From the NCBI RefSeq assembly GCF_029910235.1, contig NZ_CP112874.1, positions 1,178,001-1,242,000 on the forward strand: a DNA stretch of 64,000 nucleotides. The letters are read 5' to 3'. A program made the position numbers and the translations under genes. The DNA comes from Pseudanabaena galeata CCNP1313 (lineage in GTDB: Bacteria; Cyanobacteriota; Cyanobacteriia; Pseudanabaenales; Pseudanabaenaceae). Numbering within the stretch: the first letter of the stretch is position 1; each line of letters opens with the position of its first letter. Of the stretch, positions 51,876 to 61,507 are shown piece after piece. A model generated the notes under the pieces. That model was not told the origin of the DNA and did not search any database. It worked only from the letters and a program-made list of their open reading frames with translations.

Positions 51876-51942
51876 GCTGTAGAAGGCGATCGCATTAACA
51901 ATCCATTTCCTAAAGGCGAGCGCTGCAGTCATTTTTATCTCA

Positions 51943-51961
51943 TTCTCGTTAATCATTATTG
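51943..51961. promoter_or_regulatory. Fur-box-like site upstream of the feo genes
   Basis: TTCTCGTTAATCATTATTG resembles the 19-bp Fur consensus, best in its right half (AATCATTAT). It lies ~290 bp before feoA, in a 363-bp gap that otherwise carries an AGTAGCTAGGTATAAG repeat (52024) and AT-rich DNA. Ferrous-iron uptake genes are classic Fur targets. Degenerate left half limits confidence. Confidence 0.4.
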
Positions 51962-52238
51962 CAATATACTCGCAGTAAATTTGCGGTTATGCTACGATAA
52001 TTTAACTGATCTAGATTTACTTAAGTAGCTAGGTATAAGTAAATTAAAATCTAGAAAACTGACTCGCCCACTATGCGTGCGGGATAGCTTCTGATTTTAG
52101 TTTTTAACTATAGTTAGTGAGCTGCTTAATAATTCTATTAAGACTTTGACCAATATAAATAATGATGAATTAATTAGTACTAACTTATTTTCTTACTGCT
52201 AATTAATCTTAATAAGATTATATACGAGTATAACCTTG

Positions 52239-52856
52239 ATGAACAACAAAATTACAAGTGTTGACCATAATTCAGGAAACTATGGCTTGGCAACAATAGA
52301 TAACTTACTGGAGCGATCGCCAAAGGCGAAGACTCTTGCCTTATCTGAAATCAAGGTAGGCGATCGCGTGCGGATTGTCTCCCTAAATTGTGATGAATCC
52401 AATGGTCGGCTCATGGGTATGGGATTTATGCCTGGGGTGGTATTGGAGGTGGTTAGTAGCGCGGCGACGGGTTCAGTAATTGTGGCACTCCAAGATCATC
52501 GATTGGGATTGGGAATGGACATGGCTCAATGTATTCAGGTCGTATCCGAAGATTCAGACGCAAATCAGCATATTTTTAACGTGAAGAAGACAATGCCAAA
52601 CAACTCGAAAACTCCTACTACCAAACTCCAAGATGTAGCGATCGGCTCACATTTAAAGGTCGTGGGTTACGAACCGACAGCCCGTGATTACAAACGCAAA
52701 TTACTCGCGATGGGATTAACGCCTGCTACAGAATTGGTAGTAAAGCGTCATGCGCCATTGGGCGATCCCACCGAAATTGAAGTGCGAGGTTTTCGTCTGA
52801 GTTTACGCAAAGCTGAAGCTGATGCGCTATTGGTCGAACTAATCCAAGGAGCATAG
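52239..52856 (+). CDS. feoA: FeoA protein, two fused FeoA domains
   Basis: 205 aa from ATG 52239 (the TTG just before is not needed). Two SH3-like FeoA domains: ~33-100 (IKVGDRVRIVSLNCDESNGR, MGMGFMPGVVLEVV) and ~124-204 (LKVVGYEPTARDYKRKLLAM, GLTPATELVV, VRGFRLSLRKAEADAL). Usual FeoA is ~75-90 aa. Two bases separate it from feoB. FeoA assists the FeoB Fe(II) transporter. Confidence 0.9.
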   Translation: MNNKITSVDHNSGNYGLATIDNLLERSPKAKTLALSEIKVGDRVRIVSLNCDESNGRLMGMGFMPGVVLEVVSSAATGSVIVALQDHRLGLGMDMAQCIQVVSEDSDANQHIFNVKKTMPNNSKTPTTKLQDVAIGSHLKVVGYEPTARDYKRKLLAMGLTPATELVVKRHAPLGDPTEIEVRGFRLSLRKAEADALLVELIQGA

Positions 52857-52858
52857 CC

Positions 52859-55204
52859 ATGAGCCAACCCATCATCGGATTAGTCGGTAATCCCAACTGT
52901 GGCAAAACCACATTATTTAACGCCTTAACAGGGAGCAATCAGCACGTTGGCAACTGGGCTGGGGTCACGGTCGAGCGCAAGGAAGGCGAATATCGATCGC
53001 AGGGACAACAAATTACGGTCGTGGATTTGCCAGGGGTGTATTCTGTGGATGCTGAAGACACCACCACGGGACTAGATGAACTGGTGGCTAGAGATTATTT
53101 GCTATCTGGGGAGGCAAATGCGATCGTTAATATTGTCGATGCCTCAAATCTGGAACGGAATCTGTACCTCTCTACGCAGATTTTGGAAATGGGCGTGCCG
53201 ATGTTGATTGCTTTAAATATGATTGACTTAGCGGAGAAGCGTAATATTCGCATTGATGTGGAGCAGTTATCGCAAAGGCTAGGATGTCCCGTGATCTCCC
53301 TCTGTGCATATGCAGGGAAGGGCATTGCTCAATTGCAAGAGGCGGTGGATCTTGCCTTAAGCAATCCAGAGATTCCCCATAACTATGTGATCTATCCCCC
53401 TGAAATTGAGCAGGCTTTAGGGGATTTAACGCCATTATTAGAAAATCAGGCGTTGGCAAATCCTGCCAATGTGCGTTGGTTTGGACTCAATCTCTTGCAG
53501 TACGACGATCGCCATTTAGCGAGCTTAGGACAGGAACTATTACAAAAAATTGGCGAACATCGTCAGCATATTCAGGAAGACTTGGGTGAAGATATCGATC
53601 TATTGATTGCCGACAGCCGCTATACATGGATTCGGCAGATCATGCAGGGCGCAGTGGAACGGAATGACCTCTTGCAGAAAACGATTTCCGATCGCCTCGA
53701 TCGCATAGTCCTCAATCGTTGGTTGGGCATTCCCATTTTTTTAGCGGTAATGTATCTGATGTTTATGGTGTCGATTAACATCGGCGGCGCTTTTATTGAT
53801 TTCTTTGACATTAGCGTAGGCACGATCTTTGTCGATGGAACCGAACATCTGTTAACCAAAATCAATGCTTCTGGTTGGTTGATTGGGCTATTGGCTAACG
53901 GGGTCGGCGGTGGCATTCAGACCACTTCCACATTTATTCCCCAAATTGGTTTTCTATTTCTATTTCTTGCCATTCTCGAAGACTCAGGTTATCTCGCTCG
54001 CGCCGCCTTTGTGATGGATCGGCTGATGCGGTTTGTGGGACTGCCTGGTAAATCCTTTGTGCCGATGATGGTGGGCTTTGGTTGCAATATCCCAGGCATT
54101 ATGGCAACGCGCACTTTAGAAAATCGCCGCGATCGCCTGATGACCATTCTCATGAATCCCTTTATGTCCTGTGGGGCGCGTTTGCCAGTCTATGCCCTCT
54201 TCTGTGCCGCCTTTTTTCCCACCAATGGACAAAATATTGTCTTTCTACTTTACATTGTCGGTATTCTCGCCGCCATCTTCACGGGACTAGTGATGAAGAG
54301 AACTCTATTTCGCGGCGAAGCGGCTCCTTTTGTGATGGAACTGCCCCCGTACCATATCCCCACCCTCAGAGGTATTACGATTCGGGCTTGGGAAAGGCTC
54401 AGAGCCTTTATCACCAAAGCAGGGAAAATGATTGTGATCGTAGTGATTATTCTCGGATTAATTAACTCCGTTGGTATCGATGGTTCCTTTGGTAAAAAAG
54501 ATAGTCAAGATTCAATCCTCAGTCACTTTAGCCGTGCCATTACGCCCGTATTCAGTCCCATGGGTATCGAGCAGGACAACTGGCCCGCCACGGTTGGGCT
54601 ATTTACAGGTATATTTGCCAAGGAGGTGATGGTGGGAACCATGGATTCCCTTTACACGGCTTTAGGCGAACAGTCGGCTGGTGCTGCGGATAAACCACCC
54701 GCAGAATTTGATTTTTGGGCGGGTATGGGGAAAGCGGTGAATAGTATTCCTGAAAACCTTGTCAAATTAGCAGATCAAGCTGTTGATCCCTTGGGATTAA
54801 GCATTTTGGGAAGTACAGACAATCTCGAAACTGCTGCTGCGGAACAGGAAGTAAATTCCACCACCTTTGGGCAGATGGCTTCCCGCTTTGGTAGTCCTGC
54901 GGCAGCGATCGCCTATCTCCTATTTGTGTTGCTTTACTTTCCCTGCGTTTCCGCAACCGCCGCGATTTATCGCGAAACAAACCTCGGCTGGACAATTTTT
55001 GTCGTCTGTTGGACAACGGGACTCGGCTATTGGGTGGCGGTCTTCTATTACCAATTGATGACAATGAATCAACATCCTGCTACGGCGATCGCTTGGTTAA
55101 CAGGCTTATCTCTATTTATGCTAGGCACATTAGTGGGACTAAGAAGATTTAGCGCCCATCGTCGTATTCAAGCCAAAAGTCAACAGGCAACCCAGCTTAA
55201 TTAA
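52859..55204 (+). CDS. feoB: Ferrous iron transporter FeoB
   Basis: 781 aa. N-terminal G domain: P-loop GNPNCGKT (10-17), G2/switch region (WAGVTVERKEG), G3 DLPG, G4 NMID. Two Gate domains follow (SGYLARAAFVMDRLMRFVGL, FGCNIPGIMATRTLENRRDR, MNPFMSCGARLPVY; later GIFAKEVMVGTMDSLY, FPCVSATAAIYRE). Imports Fe(II) across the inner membrane. Complete; operon with feoA and feoC. Confidence 0.95.
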   Translation: MSQPIIGLVGNPNCGKTTLFNALTGSNQHVGNWAGVTVERKEGEYRSQGQQITVVDLPGVYSVDAEDTTTGLDELVARDYLLSGEANAIVNIVDASNLERNLYLSTQILEMGVPMLIALNMIDLAEKRNIRIDVEQLSQRLGCPVISLCAYAGKGIAQLQEAVDLALSNPEIPHNYVIYPPEIEQALGDLTPLLENQALANPANVRWFGLNLLQYDDRHLASLGQELLQKIGEHRQHIQEDLGEDIDLLIADSRYTWIRQIMQGAVERNDLLQKTISDRLDRIVLNRWLGIPIFLAVMYLMFMVSINIGGAFIDFFDISVGTIFVDGTEHLLTKINASGWLIGLLANGVGGGIQTTSTFIPQIGFLFLFLAILEDSGYLARAAFVMDRLMRFVGLPGKSFVPMMVGFGCNIPGIMATRTLENRRDRLMTILMNPFMSCGARLPVYALFCAAFFPTNGQNIVFLLYIVGILAAIFTGLVMKRTLFRGEAAPFVMELPPYHIPTLRGITIRAWERLRAFITKAGKMIVIVVIILGLINSVGIDGSFGKKDSQDSILSHFSRAITPVFSPMGIEQDNWPATVGLFTGIFAKEVMVGTMDSLYTALGEQSAGAADKPPAEFDFWAGMGKAVNSIPENLVKLADQAVDPLGLSILGSTDNLETAAAEQEVNSTTFGQMASRFGSPAAAIAYLLFVLLYFPCVSATAAIYRETNLGWTIFVVCWTTGLGYWVAVFYYQLMTMNQHPATAIAWLTGLSLFMLGTLVGLRRFSAHRRIQAKSQQATQLN

Positions 55205-55240
55205 ACGATCATCTATCTCTATCAACCTATTTTTAAAATT

Positions 55241-55453
55241 ATGATTCTGCAAAAACTTCAAGAGTATTTTCGCGTGCGATCGCCAACTTCCCTAGAAGAA
55301 ATCGCCAACCACTTCCAATGTGAGCCTGATGCACTGCGCGGAATGTTAGCCCAACTAATTCGCAAAGGTCGCATTCAGAAATTGGACGGTAAAAATTGTG
55401 GTGGTTGCCATAGTTGCAAACCCGAAAGCCTAGAGCTATACGAATGGGTATAG
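55241..55453 (+). CDS. feoC: FeoC-like regulator
   Basis: 70 aa winged-helix protein: LQEYFRVRSPTSLEEIANHF, MLAQLIRKGRIQKLDGKNCG, and a CGGCHSC cluster suited to an Fe-S centre. 36 bp after feoB. FeoC proteins regulate or protect FeoB. Confidence 0.85.
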   Translation: MILQKLQEYFRVRSPTSLEEIANHFQCEPDALRGMLAQLIRKGRIQKLDGKNCGGCHSCKPESLELYEWV

Positions 55454-55491
55454 AGTCGGCTAGTCTTTTAATACTAAAGCATTTATAGCTC

Positions 55492-55562
55492 AAACCCAAA
55501 CCAAGAAAAAATGTAAAAGCGTTGCAAAGCAACGCTTTTACATTTTTTCTTGGTTTGGGTTT
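55492..55562. terminator. 71-bp palindrome after feoC
   Basis: AAACCCAAACCAAGAAAAAA + TGTAAAAGCGTTGC pairs with its inverse around AAA. Located 38 bp after the feoC stop and facing the convergent RND operon; a probable bidirectional terminator. Confidence 0.65.
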
Positions 55563-55587
55563 GGTGAGCTACTTATAAATTACGAAT

Positions 55588-55703
55588 TATAGCAACGCAA
55601 GAGATAGATTGGACAAATCAAAACCCAAAAGATGAGTGGCGGCGCGAAGCGCCGCCACTCATCTTTTGGGTTTTAGATCCTAAGCAAAACCTACATTGCT
55701 ATA
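55588..55703. repeat. TATAGCAA-family palindromic element, copy 2
   Basis: 116 bp: TATAGCAACGCAAGAGATAG start, 55-bp palindrome (55620-55674) on GGCGGCGCGAAGCGCCGCC, then CCTAAGCAAAACCTACATTG-CTATA. Very similar to 6138-6254, including the palindrome core. Ends 8 bp before the RND pump stop. Confidence 0.75.
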
Positions 55704-55710
55704 CCAAAAA

Positions 55711-58700
55711 CTAGCTAAGCATGGGACTTTGATCGGGAGGGAAATTGGGAGATTCGGGAGCATCTAAATCTTCCTGCTCGTCTTCTGTGAGTTTATGGGT
55801 AATGCGATCGCCATAGTAGAGAATCGGAATGATAAATAGAGTCAGGAAAGAAGAGGTTAACATCCCGCCTAGTAACGCCCAAGCAAGTCCAGACCAAACA
55901 GGATCGCTGAGAATTGAGAGTGTTCCTAACATTGTCGTAACGCTAGTTAACAAAATTGGGCGAAAGCGGACCGCTCCTGCTTCGAGAATTGCGGCTTTTA
56001 ATTCACTGCCTTCCTTGAGTTTATCGCCGATGAATTCTAGCAGCACGATCGCATTTCTGACCACAATCCCCGCAAGGGCAATTACGCCGATCATGGCGGT
56101 GGCACTGAAATAGACACCATTGACCGCAAATACTAAGAGAATCCCAATCAAGGCTAGGGGAATTGAACCAAGAATGATCATCGGGACTTTGAAACTACGG
56201 AACTGCCCCACGAGAATCAGATAAATCAGTACCACCGCTACCATCATCGCTAGCCCCAAATCACGGAATACATCGAGGGTGAGTTTCCATTCCCCATCCC
56301 ATTGAATGTAATAACCTTTGGGCAAGGGATTCTGAAAGAAGTAAATGATTTGTTCGATGACAGCATAGACGGAGGAGCGATCGCCCATTTCACCCATGAC
56401 ATAGGTGACGGGGCGTTGATCCTTATGCAGGATCGGCTCATCGACGGTGCTAGGCGTAAAGGTGACTAATTCCGTTAGCGGCACTAGGGAACCTTGGCTG
56501 GTTGGTAATTGAATCCGACTGAGATCGTCAATGCTCTGGCGATTGGCATCGGCAAAACGCACTTGAATGCCCACGGGTGCGAGTTCACCCGATACCTTCA
56601 TGATCGAAACTTGCGAACCTGCGATCGCCATATTGATCGTCTGGGCAACATCCTGTGTGGTTAGCCCTGCGCGGTTGACCTTTTCGCGATCGACCACCAG
56701 ACGCATCTGCGGGATTTGATTTTTAACGGAATCATCAATATCCACCACTTGCGCGGTTTGGGCAAATACTGCGCGTACTTCTTTCGTGAGTTGGCGCAAT
56801 TTACCATAGTCAGAACCATAGATTTCGGCTAGGAGAGTCGATCGCACGGGTGGACCTGGTGGATCTTCCACTAATTTGACGATCGCATTATATTTTTGAG
56901 CAACTTCAGTTAATTTCGGACGCAGACTTAACACGATACCTTCCGATTGAATGGAACGGGCATCTTTGTTGGTGAGATGGACGCGAATATCGGCGTAATG
57001 TTCGCCAAAGCGATCGGTTGCCCCACGCAACATTCCGTTAAAGTCAATCGGTGCGCCCATGCCCACATAGGTTTCAAAATTAGTGGTTTCAGGATTTTGC
57101 CGCAAAATTGCTTCGAGATCCTGCACAATGCGATCGGTTTCTGCCAGTTCGGTTCCCAAGGGTGTATCTAGCTGCACAAGGAAGGTGTCTTTATTCGCCT
57201 TGGGTAGCATTCTAAACTTGACGGTTTGGGTGAGGGGCAGCAAGAATGAAGCTAACATCAAGCCTGTAATGAAAAACAACACAAAACGGCGACGGCTTGA
57301 CGAATTGAGAAGCGGTAACATTAGTTTGGAATAGAAGCGATAGATCGCTCCATCTTCAACCTTTGTTACTTGATGTGCGTCTTCCCCATTTGCTCCTTTT
57401 TTGATTTTAATCATCCGTAATGCTAAAAATGGCGTGATTGTCAGCGCTAGGGTGGTACTGACGATCATGGCTACGGGGACGTTAAAGGGAATGGGCTGCA
57501 TATAGGGTCCCATCATGCCCGTCACAAAGGCCATCGGCACAAAGGCGAGAATGACCGTAATTGTGGAAAGAATGACGGGTGTTCCCAATTCATTAACCGC
57601 CATTACCGCCGCTTGGGTTTTCTGCCGCCAGTTCATGTTGGGCGTTTCTTCAAAATAGCGATGAATGTTTTCGGTAACGGCGATCGCATCATCCACCAGC
57701 GTTCCCAAAGCTAAAATCAAGGCAAATAGGGTAATCCGATTGATCGTTTGTCCAGAAACAAATCCCACTGCGAGAGTGCCCGCAAGAGTCAAGGGAATCA
57801 CAAAGGCAACAATCGAAGATTCGCGCCAACCTAAAAAGATGACCAACAAAGCCACAACCGTGAAAATAGCGATGCCTAAACTTTGATAGAGATCGCCCAC
57901 AGCGCGATCGGCGGTCTGTCCATCATTACGGGTCACGGCGATCGCAATGCCCGATGGCAACTGCGGTTTCAGTTCTTCAACCCGTTGGAAAATCTGTTGG
58001 GCAACGGTAACAGCATTGGTTCCTTTTTGCTTGGCAATGCCGATGGTGATCGCAGGTTGTGCTACAAATTCGCCCTTGGGCTGGGCTTTGGTGTCGGGAT
58101 AGGGAATGCTAATATCCCAATCTTGGCGAAAATTAATCCGTGAGATTGTCGTGCGATCGCTAAAATCATCAATTACATTCGCCACATCCCGTAAATAAAT
58201 TGGTGAAGTGGAACCCTGTCCAAAGCCGACAATTACCTCCCCCACATCATTAACGGACTGAAAGAGATTACCGCCATCAATAAATAAACGAGTTTTGCCA
58301 ATGGACACATCCCCCGCAGGCAAACGCACATTTTCATTCTGGAGGCGTTGAGCAATTTGCGGAGCTGAGAGTTTGTAGCTGGCGAGTTTGTCAGGGTCAA
58401 GATCTACTCGAATCGCACGGGGTTGTCCGCCAGTAATCGCGAGATTGGCGGTATTAGGAATGCTGCGAAGGTCTTCTAAGAGACGTTCACCGATGCGGCG
58501 CAATTGATTGTCGCTGTAGTCTTTACCTGTAATCGTCAGGGTCACAATCGGCACATCATCGATAATTACAGGCTTCACCAGATAACTTGCGCCCTTGGGC
58601 AGTAAGTCCTGATTGCTAAACATATGGTTCTGCAATTTAAAGAGGGAGTCTTCCCAATTCTGTCCCACGATAAACTGCACCGTCACCTTTGCGCCCGAAT

Positions 58701-58995
58701 CTTGCGAGGCGGAGTAAATATGCTCAACCCCCGATAATTCCCTCAGTTTGGCTTCAATGGGATTGGTGAGGGTCTTTTCGACAACGGAAGCGGATGCTCC
58801 AGGATAGGGTAGATAGACTTCAGCCGCAGGAACGATGATCTGGGGGTTCTCTTCTTTGGGCGTAAGCACAACCGCACCGATGCCAAAAATTACCAGCACT
58901 GCAATTAATAAAATCGTCAACTGTGAGTTGATGAAGTAATTGGTAATCTGCCCAATGATGCTGTATTTAGGAGGGTTTTGAGGGGAATTAGTCAT
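55711..58995 (-). CDS. RND family efflux permease
   Basis: 1094 aa, twelve membrane segments in the RND layout with two large periplasmic loops. Transmembrane acidic pair region LILALGTLVDDAIAVTENIH (segment 4) is typical of the proton relay. The substrate class (hydrophobe versus metal) is not clear; it resembles the HAE/AcrB-like group of unknown specificity. Co-transcribed with the adaptor 15 bp upstream and with sulfur-linked genes. Confidence 0.92.
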   Translation of the reverse strand: MTNSPQNPPKYSIIGQITNYFINSQLTILLIAVLVIFGIGAVVLTPKEENPQIIVPAAEVYLPYPGASASVVEKTLTNPIEAKLRELSGVEHIYSASQDSGAKVTVQFIVGQNWEDSLFKLQNHMFSNQDLLPKGASYLVKPVIIDDVPIVTLTITGKDYSDNQLRRIGERLLEDLRSIPNTANLAITGGQPRAIRVDLDPDKLASYKLSAPQIAQRLQNENVRLPAGDVSIGKTRLFIDGGNLFQSVNDVGEVIVGFGQGSTSPIYLRDVANVIDDFSDRTTISRINFRQDWDISIPYPDTKAQPKGEFVAQPAITIGIAKQKGTNAVTVAQQIFQRVEELKPQLPSGIAIAVTRNDGQTADRAVGDLYQSLGIAIFTVVALLVIFLGWRESSIVAFVIPLTLAGTLAVGFVSGQTINRITLFALILALGTLVDDAIAVTENIHRYFEETPNMNWRQKTQAAVMAVNELGTPVILSTITVILAFVPMAFVTGMMGPYMQPIPFNVPVAMIVSTTLALTITPFLALRMIKIKKGANGEDAHQVTKVEDGAIYRFYSKLMLPLLNSSSRRRFVLFFITGLMLASFLLPLTQTVKFRMLPKANKDTFLVQLDTPLGTELAETDRIVQDLEAILRQNPETTNFETYVGMGAPIDFNGMLRGATDRFGEHYADIRVHLTNKDARSIQSEGIVLSLRPKLTEVAQKYNAIVKLVEDPPGPPVRSTLLAEIYGSDYGKLRQLTKEVRAVFAQTAQVVDIDDSVKNQIPQMRLVVDREKVNRAGLTTQDVAQTINMAIAGSQVSIMKVSGELAPVGIQVRFADANRQSIDDLSRIQLPTSQGSLVPLTELVTFTPSTVDEPILHKDQRPVTYVMGEMGDRSSVYAVIEQIIYFFQNPLPKGYYIQWDGEWKLTLDVFRDLGLAMMVAVVLIYLILVGQFRSFKVPMIILGSIPLALIGILLVFAVNGVYFSATAMIGVIALAGIVVRNAIVLLEFIGDKLKEGSELKAAILEAGAVRFRPILLTSVTTMLGTLSILSDPVWSGLAWALLGGMLTSSFLTLFIIPILYYGDRITHKLTEDEQEDLDAPESPNFPPDQSPMLS

Positions 58996-59010
58996 GGTGA
59001 AAAGGGGAGC

Positions 59011-60321
59011 TTAGTTTACTTGAACAGCATTGCCATTTTTGAGATCCGTAGAGGGCTGGACAACAACGCGATCGCCATTGGCTAAACCTGAAAACACTTC
59101 AATATCTTCACCAGTGACGCGCCCTGTGGTGATTGGCTGGAAGTTAGCTTTGCCTTCGGCTACCTTATACACGCCCTTAATGCCAAACTGGTTGACGACC
59201 GCCGCTTGGGGAATTACCAATGCTTGGCGATCGCCTGTTTTTTGAGCTACGGCAGGATTGGTTAACTGCAATCTGCCAAACATTCCCGAAATCACACCCG
59301 CCGTGCCATTCAAAGTCACCTTGACCGTGAAATTGCGCGTGGTGGGATCGGCCGCAGGAATAATATGGCTGACCTTGCCCGTCACCTCGCGATTGAGGGC
59401 ATCAATATATACGGAGACATTCTGCCCTGAACGAATCTGAGAGATCATCGATTCGGGGACTTGGGTGCTAAACCGCAGGCGATCGCTACTTTCAATGGTT
59501 AACAAAGGTTGTGCAGGTCCAGCCATTGCCCCAACCTCACTATGCTTGCGTGTCACCACCCCATCAAAGGGAGCGGCGATCGTGCCATAGTCGAGATTCG
59601 CCACGACCTGTGATACTTGCGATTGGGCTTGACTGACCTGTGCTTGGGCTTGATTCATGGTGGCTTGGGATTGACCAATCATCGCTTGGGTTTGTTGCAG
59701 TCGCGCCTGACTCATTTTTACCCGCGTATTTGCCTGATCGAGCAGTTGTTGACTAACCGCACCTTCAGCTTGCAGCCTTGCCATCCGACCTTGCTCAAGC
59801 TTTGCTTCAGCTAAGTCCGACTCAATTTCAATCAGTTGTCCGATCGATTGCTGTAATCTCGCTTCCGCATTTTGAAAATTGGACTGCGCCATGCTCACCC
59901 CAGCCAGAGCTTGATTGCCCTGTGCCTGAATGTCCGCCACATCAATATCAATCAAGACTTGTCCAGCCGTGACCCGATCGCCTTCCTGCACATTTAACTG
60001 GCGAATTTGTCCCATGACGCGACTGGTCAGCGTCACCGTTTCTAAGGGTTCGACACTGCCCGTAAGCACGCGTTGATTATTCACACCCTGTTGACGGGCG
60101 ATCGCGGTTTTTACCTGTATGGGATTAGCATTAGAACTTGCCGCTGCCAAATTTGCGGCTGACTGTCCATTTTTACTGCTTTGAGTCAACCACCAGATCG
60201 TGCCGCCCGAAAGTAAAACCAAGCCCGAAATTGAGCCAATCAACAGCAGTTTATTCTGTAATAGCGACTGCCAAAAATGCTGAGTTTTACTATTTGTGAT
60301 TTTATTTGTGATCATAGCCAT
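59011..60321 (-). CDS. RND efflux periplasmic adaptor
   Basis: 436 aa from ATG 60321 (AGGAG five bases upstream; GTG 60327 and ATG 60315 are alternatives). One N-terminal membrane helix, lipoyl-like motif (IRQLNVQEGDRVTAGQVLID), a long Gln/Ala-rich coiled coil of SQAQ repeats (~140-235), second lipoyl half (DYGTIAAPFDGVVTRKHSEV), beta-barrel. Pairs with the pump encoded next. Confidence 0.92.
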   Translation of the reverse strand: MAMITNKITNSKTQHFWQSLLQNKLLLIGSISGLVLLSGGTIWWLTQSSKNGQSAANLAAASSNANPIQVKTAIARQQGVNNQRVLTGSVEPLETVTLTSRVMGQIRQLNVQEGDRVTAGQVLIDIDVADIQAQGNQALAGVSMAQSNFQNAEARLQQSIGQLIEIESDLAEAKLEQGRMARLQAEGAVSQQLLDQANTRVKMSQARLQQTQAMIGQSQATMNQAQAQVSQAQSQVSQVVANLDYGTIAAPFDGVVTRKHSEVGAMAGPAQPLLTIESSDRLRFSTQVPESMISQIRSGQNVSVYIDALNREVTGKVSHIIPAADPTTRNFTVKVTLNGTAGVISGMFGRLQLTNPAVAQKTGDRQALVIPQAAVVNQFGIKGVYKVAEGKANFQPITTGRVTGEDIEVFSGLANGDRVVVQPSTDLKNGNAVQVN

Positions 60322-60358
60322 CTCCACTCCTGCGATTTAACGCCAGTTCTTAAAAAAA

Positions 60359-60715
60359 TTAAGGTTGGTTGCCACGATGCACAGAATAACCCGCACCCTG
60401 CCAAGCCAGTAAACCACCTTGCAAACTATGGACTTTGCTATAGCCCTCAGAGACTAGCCATTGTGCCGCCATATCGCTGCGATGTCCTGATAGGCAAGTG
60501 ACAGCGATCGCTTGATCTTGGGGAACTTCTTTAAGAATGCGATCGCGACTCATGCGCTTTGCCCCTGCGATATGCCCCATAAAATACTCAAACCAGCCCC
60601 GCACATCAATTACGAGTAATTGCTCTTGGCGCGAATTCAATTGTGTTGGCGAAAGGCTCACCGATTTTAATGCTGGCTTTTTAGCTGATTTCTGTTTATT
60701 TTGTTTACTATTCAT
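60359..60715 (-). CDS. Single-domain rhodanese-like protein
   Basis: 118 aa. Active-site loop CLSGHRSD with the persulfide-carrying Cys; VIDVRGWFEYFMGHIAGAKR is the usual first half. Basic N-terminus, no signal peptide. It could handle sulfane sulfur made by the sulfide:quinone reductase of this cluster. 32 bp from the adaptor gene. Confidence 0.88.
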   Translation of the reverse strand: MNSKQNKQKSAKKPALKSVSLSPTQLNSRQEQLLVIDVRGWFEYFMGHIAGAKRMSRDRILKEVPQDQAIAVTCLSGHRSDMAAQWLVSEGYSKVHSLQGGLLAWQGAGYSVHRGNQP

Positions 60716-60744
60716 TGTTTTAGGGATTTGGTGTTTTGGGAATT

Positions 60745-60862
60745 TGGAAGATCCCCCCAGCCCCCCTTAAAAAGGGGGGAGAAGACAACTTAATTTATTC
60801 TTCCCCCTTATTAAGGGGGATTGAGGGGGATCATTAGTAACTCACGATATAGCCGATAACCT
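60745..60862. repeat. GATCCCCC repeat, copy B
   Basis: GATCCCCCCAGCCCCCCTTA, its inverse GGGGGATTGAGGGGGATC, then ATTAGTAACTCACGATATAG. Similar to 22279-22439 and 61336-61485. A second AAGGGGGATTGAGGGGGATC follows at 60880. Confidence 0.65.
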
Positions 60863-60902
60863 TCTTCTTCCCCCTTCACAAGGGGGATTGAGGGGGATCT
60901 CT

Positions 60903-61298
60903 TTAAACTCTGCTCATCATGGCAAATGATTTGATAAATGGCGAAGCCATGCGCGGATCTTTAATCATGGCTGTGTAGTCGCCAACGCGGAATTGCAGTT
61001 TACGGCTCATATACGCCATACTCAAACCCAACATATCTAAGCCTCTCGTCGTCCACTTTAGCCAATGGGGACGATCGGCGCGTAAATCCCAGTTCAATGA
61101 CTGACCATCATAGGCTCCTGCAAAAACCACCTTACCTTCCTGAACCACCAGTATTCCACTGGGTTTGTCTTGAGATTCAAAGCCATAGCCAATTACAGAA
61201 TTAAAATGTATCTTCGCAAGTCCATTGACAATCTCTGCATCAGCATTCCATAGTTCACCAAAAGCTTTCATCCATTCAGGGGAAAATAAATCTGCCAT
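60903..61298 (-). CDS. SCP2-like (sterol carrier fold) hypothetical protein
   Basis: 131 aa, start with AGGAGAG upstream. FSPEWMKAFGELWNADAEIV, GILVVQEGKVVFAGAYDGQS, LNWDLRADRPHWLKW and the final KDPRMASPFIKSFAMMSRV resemble SCP2-like lipid-binding proteins of the kind found in sulfur-oxidation clusters. Assignment is from pattern only. Confidence 0.6.
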   Translation of the reverse strand: MADLFSPEWMKAFGELWNADAEIVNGLAKIHFNSVIGYGFESQDKPSGILVVQEGKVVFAGAYDGQSLNWDLRADRPHWLKWTTRGLDMLGLSMAYMSRKLQFRVGDYTAMIKDPRMASPFIKSFAMMSRV

Positions 61299-61335
61299 TG
61301 TTCTCTCCTAAGTTAATTTAAATTTTGATAAAGCC

Positions 61336-61485
61336 TTAGCTTCTCTCTGTCTTCGTTTCGGGGTGTAGATCCCCCCCAGCCCCCCTTGTAAAGGGGAGAA
61401 TTTTCTTCTTCCCCCTTTACAAGGGGGATTGAGGGGGATCTTTAGCAACTAACGATATATCTGACAATTTGTGTTTACACCGTAG
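61336..61485. repeat. GATCCCCC repeat, copy C
   Basis: TTCTCTCTGTCTTCGTTTCG, GATCCCCCCCAGCCCCCCTT, then GGGGGATTGAGGGGGATCTT and a TTGTGTTTACAC end, matching copy A in order. Non-coding spacer between the SCP2-like and DUF3122 genes. Confidence 0.65.
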
Positions 61486-61507
61486 CTTTTGTGAAAGAGT
61501 GAGGGCT

